Source of the DNA: JABMRP01 sp964444795
GTDB taxonomy: Bacteria > Planctomycetota > Planctomycetia > Pirellulales > Thermoguttaceae
Reading direction: 5' to 3'
Assembly: GCA_964444795.1 (NCBI GenBank)
Contig: CAYUIQ010000363.1
Coordinates: 1 to 5,902 of the forward strand
Length of the DNA: 5,902 bases
Shown here: positions 1-5,699 of the stretch, piece after piece
Numbering within the stretch: position 1 is the first letter of the stretch
Layout of the letters: the number at the start of each line of letters is the position of its first letter
Notes under the pieces: generated by a model
What the model saw: only the letters and a program-made list of their open reading frames with translations
Database searches by the model: none
What the model was told of the DNA's origin: nothing
Made by a program: the position numbers and the translations under genes

Positions 1-753
1 TCCTTCGATGGTGAAGAGGAAATATTCGGACAGGCCCTGCTTGACGACTTGCTTGTTGCTTTCGAGGCGTCCCAACTCTTCGCCTTCGGATTTCGACTTG
101 GTCTGATCGAGGGCCTCTTTGACGGCGCCGGTAAAGTTCCGCCGCATTTCGGACCGATCCTCGTCGCCCCGCCCGGCATATCCCCAGCCTGCCGGGGGGG
201 CAGGCCGCGTGGCCAGATCGGCGATCTTTTCGACCAGATTGACGGTGCCGACGACCATCCGCGTCTGGGCGTTGTCGTAGAGTTCACCCGAGTTATTGAA
301 GACGCGAACATATCCGGTTAGTTTCAACTCGGTCTCGGCTTCGTTGGCCACGCCCACGTAATCGGCCGACCAGGTGATGCCGCTGGTGAAGTAACGGATT
401 TCAACCGGCAGCTTGCCGGCCATCTGGCTACGAATGTTCCATTGCAGGGCGTCGTTGCGCCCGCTCGGGAAGGTGGTGTCGACCAGATCGACCTTGTCCT
501 GATGATCGAGAATTCGGAAGTCGATGCTTGTCGGATCGATGAGCGTATTGGCCCAAGTGAACTGGATCCGATTGATACCCGGCTTGACCGTCAGCAGCCG
601 GTGCTCGCGGACCATGGTGATGTCGTCGGAGTTGTAGATCGTCAACTGCACCCCCTCCCGTCGGGGGATCGTCACAAGATTGACGTCGCAGAGTGCGTCG
701 GTTGCGGCAGACACAACCAGAACGCCAAGAACCGCCGAGATAACGAGTTTCAT
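1..753 (-). CDS. DUF4139-family exported protein, N-terminal 251 residues (partial)
   Basis: The frame is open from the ATG at 753 to the window edge with no stop, so the C-terminal part lies outside; related proteins are roughly twice this length (from memory). Residues 1-22 form a signal peptide: Lys2, a hydrophobic core at 3-17, then a likely signal peptidase I site near Ala20-Cys22. The residue spacing does not fit a lipobox. Residues 35-82 (from VQLTIYNSDD to DPTSIDF) resemble the N-terminal domain of these proteins. Residues 118-176, including ITWSADYVG, LTGYVRVFNNSGELYDNA and VVGTVNLVEKI, match the start of the DUF4139 beta domain. Residues 182-204 are a Pro/Gly-rich, then charged linker, followed by a charged stretch and EYFLFTIEG at the edge. 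The family has no established enzymatic activity; a periplasmic or surface role is inferred. The start is supported by the signal peptide; a weak TAGGG lies directly before the ATG. It is 133 bp downstream of the MFS gene on the same strand, so co-transcription is possible but unproven. Confidence 0.86.
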   Translation of the reverse strand, partial: MKLVISAVLGVLVVSAATDALCDVNLVTIPRREGVQLTIYNSDDITMVREHRLLTVKPGINRIQFTWANTLIDPTSIDFRILDHQDKVDLVDTTFPSGRNDALQWNIRSQMAGKLPVEIRYFTSGITWSADYVGVANEAETELKLTGYVRVFNNSGELYDNAQTRMVVGTVNLVEKIADLATRPAPPAGWGYAGRGDEDRSEMRRNFTGAVKEALDQTKSKSEGEELGRLESNKQVVKQGLSEYFLFTIEG

Positions 754-886
754 CCCTAACCGCCTATGAAATAAGGACTTGCAACATGAATCTCACGCAC
801 GGGGGCATCTCAGCCCAACGCGCGGGACCTCTAGTCAACTGTAGGACGCTTGGGGCGAGGGAAAAGTTTCGTCGAAAGCTTCTCTT

Positions 887-2215
887 TCAACCGGCCGTGG
901 CGGTCTGCGGCGTCCAGTCTCTGCCGGCACGTACCGCGAGGGTCACCAGGGCCAGGGCCGCGGCCATCAGCACGGCGGCCGACCAGAAGGGCAGGGCGGG
1001 AGCCTGATAGAACAGCCGCATGCCGATCATCACCCCGGTGATTCGAGCCATGGCGCTGACGCTCTCGTTGGCGCCGAGCGTTCCGCCTTGGGCCGCCGGA
1101 TCGGCGCGCCGGGAGATCAGCGATTGAATCGCCGGAAAGACCATGGCGATGCCCGACACCAAGACCGCCGTGGCGGCCATGAGCAACCCCAGACTTGTGT
1201 AGCCGGCGGTACACGTCAGCGCCAACAGCGTAAACCCGGCGAGCGATAGTAGCGCTCCGGCGGTGGACAGCGCCGCTTCGCTGAATCGATGAGCCAACCG
1301 TCGCACGGCCACTCCCTGCACGAGGCTTTGGATCAGCCCGATGTAGGCGAATACCAACATCAGCCGAAACGAACGCCTCCAGTGGACTTCGGCCGCGGTC
1401 TCATCGTCCGTGGAATCCGCGGCCGCGGGCGAATCGGCGGCTTCGCCGGCCCGTAGCGTCTCGTCGATGGCCAGCGAGATCGTGCCCTCGAACTCGGCCA
1501 GCGCAAACACGCCGATGAACACGACCAGTAGCAGCAGGCCCATCGAGGGGATGGCCAGCGTTTGTCGCAGCGAGGTGAAGTCGAAGTGGCGGCGGCGATC
1601 GGGCATCGCCCGGCGATCGAGCGACTCGGGCAGCTTGAAGACAGCCAGCACCAGGGCCGCGGCCGAGAGCATCGATGCGACGTACCCGGGCCAGGGGCTC
1701 ATTCCCGCGTCGCGCGAGATCAACAGCGCCGCGGCTCCGATGAGTGGTCCCAAGGTAAACCCCAGTCCGAAAGCGGCCCCGATCAGCGCCATCCCATGGG
1801 TCCGCTTCTCCGCTGGCGTGACGTCGGCGATATAGGCCTGGGCGGTGGGGATGCTGGCGCAGGCAATGCCCGCCCCGATCCGCGCGACGAACATCCACGC
1901 CAGGCTATGCCATTGCGAGGCCAGCCCGAACAGCGCGTAGAAGAAGGTCGAGCCGGCCAGACTGACCAACAGCACGGGCCGGCGACCGAGGCGATCGGAA
2001 AAACGCCCCCAAAACGGCGCGAAGAGAAATTGCATGACCGAAAAGCAACTCATCAGCAGCCCGAGAATCCAGCCCTTGCTTTCCGGAGAGAAGCCGACGG
2101 TCAGTTCCCGGCCGTAGATGGGCAACAGCGGCAGGACCAGGCCGAATCCCAGCAGATCGATGCAGACGGTAGCGAAAACCAGCAGCAGCGCGGTACGTCG
2201 AGAGGCGTCGTTCAT
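887..2215 (-). CDS. TetA-like major facilitator superfamily exporter (DHA1 type)
   Basis: This 442-residue integral inner-membrane protein fits a 12-helix drug:H+ antiporter. TM1 carries DLLGFGLVLPLLP (residues 20-32) with an intramembrane acid, Asp20, as in TetA-like carriers. The loop between TM2 and TM3 carries MFS motif A, GRFSDRLGRRP (70-80). TM4 carries the motif B-type arginine, Arg112, in ARIGAGIACASIPTAQAYIAD. TM5 has motif C, GLGFTLGP (150-157), the mark of exporters rather than importers. The central cytoplasmic loop is basic (about 200-210). The link between TM7 and TM8 (about 251-281) is unusually long and acidic, with nine Asp/Glu. The substrate cannot be told from sequence: the family exports tetracyclines, other drugs or metabolites, and resistance should not be assumed. 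The ATG at 2215 is the only sensible start, placing the N terminus just before TM1, but no Shine-Dalgarno precedes it; instead there are C7 and A7 runs. It diverges from the aminotransferase-fold gene at 2433. Confidence 0.93.
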   Translation of the reverse strand: MNDASRRTALLLVFATVCIDLLGFGLVLPLLPIYGRELTVGFSPESKGWILGLLMSCFSVMQFLFAPFWGRFSDRLGRRPVLLVSLAGSTFFYALFGLASQWHSLAWMFVARIGAGIACASIPTAQAYIADVTPAEKRTHGMALIGAAFGLGFTLGPLIGAAALLISRDAGMSPWPGYVASMLSAAALVLAVFKLPESLDRRAMPDRRRHFDFTSLRQTLAIPSMGLLLLVVFIGVFALAEFEGTISLAIDETLRAGEAADSPAAADSTDDETAAEVHWRRSFRLMLVFAYIGLIQSLVQGVAVRRLAHRFSEAALSTAGALLSLAGFTLLALTCTAGYTSLGLLMAATAVLVSGIAMVFPAIQSLISRRADPAAQGGTLGANESVSAMARITGVMIGMRLFYQAPALPFWSAAVLMAAALALVTLAVRAGRDWTPQTATAG

Positions 2216-2221
2216 GGGGAG

Positions 2222-2235
2222 TTTTTTTGGGGGGG
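2222..2235. repeat. Adjacent T7 and G7 homopolymer runs before the MFS start
   Basis: On the plus strand seven T (2222-2228) are followed by seven G (2229-2235). Read on the minus strand this is C7 then A7, ending 6 bp before the MFS start codon, where a Shine-Dalgarno sequence would normally sit. Runs of this length are prone to slippage, in the cell and during sequencing. Confidence 0.8.
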
Positions 2236-2247
2236 TGATGCGGTGCC

Positions 2248-2330
2248 CGTTTAACGCCCAGCCGAAGGCACCGGCCAGGGTGGTGAGTGGAACGCAGAGA
2301 AAGCCGGCGCCTTCGGCTGGGCGTTAAACG
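2248..2330. repeat. 83-bp inverted-repeat element (palindromic repeat / MITE-like)
   Basis: The left arm at 2248-2269 and right arm at 2309-2330 are perfect 22-bp reverse complements; the right arm contains GCCTTCGGCTGGGCGTTAA. After one mismatch (2270/2308) pairing continues for five more base pairs (2271-2275 with 2303-2307), giving 28-bp arms around a 27-nt loop (2276-2302). It sits between two divergent genes, 32 bp upstream of the MFS start and 102 bp upstream of the aminotransferase-fold start. No T-run follows either arm, so it is not an ordinary intrinsic terminator. No clear target-site duplication flanks it. A dispersed intergenic palindrome or a non-autonomous mobile element fits best; a cis-regulatory hairpin or operator is the alternative. 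Confidence 0.85.
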
Positions 2331-2432
2331 ACCGTACTTCGATGTCCAGCCAGTCCCTACCCCGGAAGGATCATTGTTTCCCACCACCCCCGAAAGGGCA
2401 ACCGCTAGCCAGAGGGGCCTGAAGCGGGTATC

Positions 2433-3704
2433 ATGCATCCCATGAACGAACCATTACACCCCTCGCCGTTGGATATCGCCTGGTGCCGGGGGCAGTTTCC
2501 TGCCCTGAAGCGGACGGAAGACGGTCAGACGGCCGTCTATTTTGACGGACCCGCCGGAAGCCAGGTCCCGCAATCGGTCGTCGATGCGATCGGCCATTAC
2601 CTGATCGGGATGAACGCCAACCACGGGGGACTCTTCCCCAGCAGCCGGCAGAGCGATGCCCTGTTGGACGAGGCCCATCGGGCGGTTGCCGATCTGCTGG
2701 GAGCCGCCGATCCGAGGACGGTCGTCTTCGGCGCCAACATGACCAGCCTGACCCTGGCCCTGTCGCGGGCGATGGCCCGAACATGGCAGCCGGGCGACGA
2801 GGTGGTGGTCACGCGGTTGGACCACGACGCCAACGTGCAGCCATGGATCCTGGCCGCGCGAGACGCCGGGGCCACGGTCCGTCACGTCGACGTCCGCCCC
2901 GACGACTGCACGCTGGATCTCGACGATCTGGCCGCCAAGCTGTCGTCGAAGACCCGGCTGGTGGCCGTCGGTTGCGCGTCGAACGCCGTGGGCACGATCA
3001 ACCCCGTGGAAGCGATCGTGCAAACCGCCCACGAGGCCGGCGCGCTGGTCTTTCTCGACGCGGTGCATCTTGCCCCCCACGCACGGATCGACGTCGAGCG
3101 TTGGGGTTGCGATTTGTTGGCCTGCTCGGCCTATAAGTTTTTCGGTCCGCACGTGGGTGTCCTCTGGGGACGCGAGGAACTTCTGCGGGAACTGCCGGCC
3201 TACAAAGTGCGCCCCGCGCCGGACGACATCCCGGGTTGCTGGATGACCGGCACGCAAAGTCACGAAGGCATCGCGGGCACGCTGGCTGCGGTCGAATATC
3301 TGGCCGCGTTGGGACGCCGGTCGATGCCCCAGGCGGCGGATCGTCGTGCGGCTCTGTCGGCCGCTTACCAGTGCATCGTCGCTTACGAATGCGAGTTGGT
3401 TGCCCGCTTGCTCGACGGTCTGGCCAGCCTGCCCGAACTGAAGGTCTGGGGGATTACCGACCCGGCGCGGACGGCCGAGCGGGTCCCCACGGTCGGGATC
3501 ACGCACGCTCGGCTCACGCCGGCCGAGTTGGCCGACTACCTGGGCCGAGAGGGCATTTACACCTGGCACGGAAACTTCTACGCACTGCCCCTGACCGATG
3601 CCCTGGGGCTGGAGCCCGAGGGGATGGTCCGCATCGGCCTGTTGCACTACAACACGGCCGAAGAGGTCGGGCGTCTGTTGGACGCCTTGGCGGAGGTCGA
3701 ATGA
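2433..3704 (+). CDS. Cysteine-desulfurase-like PLP enzyme (aminotransferase class V, VC1184 type)
   Basis: This 423-residue cytosolic fold-type I PLP enzyme resembles the family named cysteine desulfurase-like protein, VC1184 type, whose reaction is not established. The opening FDGPAGSQVP (37-46) and NANHGG (61-66) are typical. The cofactor site is complete: phosphate-binding GANMTS (100-105), Asp209 in FLDAVHLAPH (pyridine nitrogen), and Lys235 in SAYKFFGPH for the internal aldimine. LDHDANVQPW (129-138) and WGCDLLACSAYKFFGPHVGVLWGR (224-247) are further family signatures. The C-terminal segment aligns with SufS by eye: GIYTWHGNFYALPL corresponds to the SufS loop bearing its catalytic Cys364, but Tyr383 occupies that position. 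Arg400 in VRIGLLHYNT matches the substrate-carboxylate Arg of SufS. Persulfide formation by the usual mechanism is therefore doubtful. The ATG at 2433 and an in-frame ATG at 2442 are both possible starts; neither has a clear Shine-Dalgarno. A SufS/SufE-type operon is absent. Confidence 0.93.
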   Translation: MHPMNEPLHPSPLDIAWCRGQFPALKRTEDGQTAVYFDGPAGSQVPQSVVDAIGHYLIGMNANHGGLFPSSRQSDALLDEAHRAVADLLGAADPRTVVFGANMTSLTLALSRAMARTWQPGDEVVVTRLDHDANVQPWILAARDAGATVRHVDVRPDDCTLDLDDLAAKLSSKTRLVAVGCASNAVGTINPVEAIVQTAHEAGALVFLDAVHLAPHARIDVERWGCDLLACSAYKFFGPHVGVLWGREELLRELPAYKVRPAPDDIPGCWMTGTQSHEGIAGTLAAVEYLAALGRRSMPQAADRRAALSAAYQCIVAYECELVARLLDGLASLPELKVWGITDPARTAERVPTVGITHARLTPAELADYLGREGIYTWHGNFYALPLTDALGLEPEGMVRIGLLHYNTAEEVGRLLDALAEVE

Positions 3705-3822
3705 GTGCTCGCCCCGACGCTTCGGGTTATCATGCCCAGCCGCTGTAGTCGGTCCAGTGCGTGTCGGGCGAATGGCCGACGGGCGCAAGGTGTTGGGCAA
3801 GCGCAGGTTAGGGAGACGCCCC

Positions 3823-3851
3823 TTGTTTTTGTCCAGTGGGGCGGTAATAAT
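3823..3851 (+). promoter_or_regulatory. Candidate sigma-70-type promoter for the ferritin gene
   Basis: TTGTTT at 3823-3828 (3 of 6 matches to TTGACA) and AATAAT at 3846-3851 (5 of 6 matches to TATAAT) are separated by 17 bp. This AT-rich patch stands out in the 227-bp spacer and lies about 80 bp upstream of the ferritin start, leaving a leader of roughly 75 nt. Planctomycete promoters often depart from the consensus, so this is a suggestion only. Confidence 0.35.
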
Positions 3852-3916
3852 CATCAATCCATTGAAAAACCACCGGTTTCCCGCCACCGGAAGCGAACCA
3901 TCGCATCTCGAACCGA

Positions 3917-3922
3917 TAGGAG
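3917..3922 (+). promoter_or_regulatory. Shine-Dalgarno sequence of the ferritin gene
   Basis: TAGGAG lies 9 nt before the ATG at 3932. It fixes the ferritin start, which also aligns residue for residue with the N terminus of E. coli FtnA. Confidence 0.8.
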
Positions 3923-3931
3923 TCTTCCCCC

Positions 3932-4447
3932 ATGCTCAGCCAGAAAATGCAAGACGCGTTGAACGAGCAAATCAACGCCGAGTATTATTCGTCGTACCTC
4001 TACCTCTCGATGGCCGCCCATTGCGACGACGCAAATCTGGAGGGGTTCGCCAATTGGTTTCGGATTCAGACGCAAGAGGAGATGGCCCACGCGCTGAAGA
4101 TTTTCGACTTCATTGCCGAACGGTCGGGCCGGGTTCAACTCAAGGCGATCGAAGGTCCGCCGGTGGAGTGGGGCTCGCCGGTGGCGCTCTTCGAAGCCAC
4201 ACTGGAGCACGAACAACACGTGACCAGCCTGATCAACAAGCTGGTCGATCTGGCCCTGGCCGAAAGCGACCACGCCACCAACGCTTTCTTGCAGTGGTTC
4301 GTTAGCGAACAGGTCGAAGAGGAATCGACCGCTGACGGCATCCTGCAGAAGCTGAGGCTGATGGCCGACACGCCCGGCGGGCTGTTCCTGCTGGATCAAG
4401 AATTGGCCGCCCGGGTCTTCACGCCGCCAGCCGACGCGCAAGCGTAA
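3932..4447 (+). CDS. ftnA: Bacterial non-haem ferritin (FtnA-like)
   Basis: Ferritin oxidises Fe(II) at a di-iron ferroxidase centre and stores it as a ferric mineral inside a cytosolic 24-subunit shell. The 171 residues fit the family (about 165 in E. coli FtnA). All ferroxidase ligands appear at the FtnA numbering: Glu17 (NAEYYSSYLYLSMAAH), Glu50 and His53 (QEEMAHALKIFDF), Glu94 (LEHEQHV), and Gln127 and Glu130 (SEQVEEE), the last two belonging to the third-iron region of FtnA-type proteins. The conserved Tyr24 is also present. There is no signal peptide, and no haem-ligand Met typical of bacterioferritin is apparent. A clear TAGGAG ribosome-binding site precedes the ATG. The gene has its own 227-bp upstream spacer with a candidate promoter, so it is probably transcribed alone. 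It runs head-on into the diguanylate cyclase gene, with 12 bp between the stop codons. The fold and iron-storage function are secure; the regulation is unknown. Confidence 0.97.
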   Translation: MLSQKMQDALNEQINAEYYSSYLYLSMAAHCDDANLEGFANWFRIQTQEEMAHALKIFDFIAERSGRVQLKAIEGPPVEWGSPVALFEATLEHEQHVTSLINKLVDLALAESDHATNAFLQWFVSEQVEEESTADGILQKLRLMADTPGGLFLLDQELAARVFTPPADAQA

Positions 4448-4459
4448 GCGGCACGCCGA

Positions 4460-5593
4460 TCACGGCCGGGCCGAGGCGCCGGGCTCGAGGATCTCGCTCA
4501 GCCGGTCGCGCAGGGAGTTGTAGATTTCCTTGAGTTGGTGGTCCGGCGGTTCGGAGGAAGGATCGGTGGACTCCGCGGCCGCGCCCAGTTGCTCGAGTGC
4601 TTCGAGCAGGGCTTCGGGAACGGCCGACGGCGACTCGGCGGCGGTCTCGGTCTCGGTTTCGGCGGGCACGCCGGCGGCGATGGCTTCCGGCCCGATGCGC
4701 CGGCACGAACGGCCGTCGTGGAAATGCCCGCAATTTCGGCCGTTCTGCTTCGAGGCGTAGAGCGCTTCGTCGGCCCGGCCGATCAGCGAGGCCGCGTCTT
4801 CGCCGCGGTCGGCCTGCGCCACGCCCACGCTGATCGTGGGATGTATCTCGTCGTGTTCGGTGTGGCATGGGTCGGAGCCGACCGCCGTGCGGATCCGTTC
4901 GGCCGCCTCCTTTGCCTGGGCAAGATCGGCGTGGGAAAGCACCACGGCGAACTCCTCGCCGCCGATTCGCGCGGCCAGATCGGTTTTGCGGGTTCGCCGG
5001 CTGATCGCCTCGGCCACCTCGCGCAACACTTGATCGCCGACTAAGTGGCCGTGCGTGTCGTTGATCGCCTTGAAATGATCGGCGTCGATCATCACCAGCG
5101 AGACGGGCGTTTGCCGGGTGGTCCATTCCGCCAGGGAGCGGTACAACTGATCGTCGAAGGCCCGGCGGTTGGGTAGGCCGGTCAACGGATCGGTTCGGGC
5201 GGCCGCCAGATGGGAGGCGATTTGCTCGGCTTGCCAGCGGAGTTTGTCCTCGGCCTCGGTCAGCCGGTCTTGCAGTTTCCCGTTGATGCCCATGATGCTG
5301 CTGACCGTGTCGAGGACCACTTCGGTCAGCCCCTCGCCGCCGTCGGCCTGGGCGGTGGCCAGTCGCTCGTTCAACTGGCCCATCTGCGATTGATGCTCGC
5401 CCACCTCGTCGGCGACCGTGGAAACGCAGCGGCTCAAGCCCTGGACGAAGCGGCGCAGGCGGCGGGGATCGATGGCCGACGCGCGCCGTTTATTCCATCC
5501 CCATGGCGACCAGCGACCGATGGCCACGCCGACGCCCACCTGGAGAATGCCCAGCGAAACGCCGACCAGAAATACCGACAATCCCCAACCCAT
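4460..5593 (-). CDS. Membrane-anchored GGDEF diguanylate cyclase
   Basis: This protein condenses two GTP into cyclic di-GMP. Of its 377 residues, 1-27 form one membrane helix (MGWGLSVFLVGVSLG onward) followed by basic residues, so the rest should be cytoplasmic. Residues 45-133 are predicted mostly helical, probably a dimerising coiled coil, with no recognisable sensor domain. The GGDEF domain spans about 134-287: DPLTGLPNRR (135-144), a metal-binding DADHFKAIND (170-179), the active-site GGEEF (211-215), and an intact inhibitory I-site, Arg202-x-x-Asp205, five residues before it. The enzyme should thus be active and product-inhibited. Residues 288-297 form a Cys-x-His-x-His-x4-Cys cluster; then comes an acidic low-complexity tail (311-350) and a final helix (351-370). 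The frame stays open to an ATG at 5755, but those 54 extra residues would be a translated inverted repeat. The ATG at 5593 is preferred: it has GGGAG 7 nt upstream and opens directly into the membrane helix. Confidence 0.95.
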   Translation of the reverse strand: MGWGLSVFLVGVSLGILQVGVGVAIGRWSPWGWNKRRASAIDPRRLRRFVQGLSRCVSTVADEVGEHQSQMGQLNERLATAQADGGEGLTEVVLDTVSSIMGINGKLQDRLTEAEDKLRWQAEQIASHLAAARTDPLTGLPNRRAFDDQLYRSLAEWTTRQTPVSLVMIDADHFKAINDTHGHLVGDQVLREVAEAISRRTRKTDLAARIGGEEFAVVLSHADLAQAKEAAERIRTAVGSDPCHTEHDEIHPTISVGVAQADRGEDAASLIGRADEALYASKQNGRNCGHFHDGRSCRRIGPEAIAAGVPAETETETAAESPSAVPEALLEALEQLGAAAESTDPSSEPPDHQLKEIYNSLRDRLSEILEPGASARP

Positions 5594-5600
5594 GATCGGT

Positions 5601-5605
5601 CTCCC
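5601..5605 (-). promoter_or_regulatory. Shine-Dalgarno sequence deciding the diguanylate cyclase start
   Basis: GGGAG on the minus strand sits 7 nt before the ATG at 5593. It supports that start over the in-frame ATG at 5755, whose extra codons cross the inverted repeat at 5620-5699. Confidence 0.7.
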
Positions 5606-5619
5606 GTTTCGGGAAGAGC

Positions 5620-5699
5620 GGGAGAAAGGGGACAGGTCCAATTTGCCGACAACGGCCCGGAGGGTGCTTCGCACAAATTGGACCTGTCCCCTTTTTCCC
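5620..5699. repeat. 80-bp inverted-repeat element with GGGGACAGGTCCA core
   Basis: The arms 5625-5645 and 5674-5694 are perfect 21-bp reverse complements containing AAAGGGGACAGGTCCAATTT. Beyond a G/T mismatch (5624/5695) pairing continues for four more base pairs (5620-5623 with 5696-5699), giving 26-bp arms around a 28-nt loop (5646-5673). From memory, AAAGGGGACAGG palindromes are dispersed in planctomycete and some other genomes, where they have been linked to REP-type elements moved by IS200-like (RAYT) transposases; no such gene is in this window. The element lies 26 bp upstream of the diguanylate cyclase start and so probably in its leader or promoter region. The T5 in the right arm belongs to the stem, and no gene reads into it from the left, so a terminator role is unlikely. 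Confidence 0.88.

Noticed and set aside
187..205. Possible frameshift at the G7 run in the DUF4139 gene
   Set aside because: Codon-by-codon reading on the minus strand stays in one frame from the ATG at 753 through the run to EYFLFTIEG at the edge, so the gene is intact as sequenced.
833..838. TTGACT on the minus strand as a -35 box for the DUF4139 gene
   Set aside because: The sequence 16-18 bp further on (around GGCTGA) does not resemble a -10 box.
1562..2254. 230-residue plus-strand open frame across the MFS gene
   Set aside because: Its composition (Arg/Gln/Gly-rich, no hydrophobic pattern) is that of a shadow frame, while the opposite strand encodes clear MFS motifs.
3713..3726. Hairpin CCCGA-CGCT-TCGGG as terminator of the aminotransferase-fold gene
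   Set aside because: The stem has only five base pairs and is followed by TTATCATG rather than a T-run; too weak to call.
2454..3887. 477-residue open frame on the minus strand opposite the aminotransferase-fold gene
   Set aside because: It is antisense to a well-conserved enzyme, is rich in Arg/Gly/Gln, has no domain signature, and arises from high-GC codon bias.
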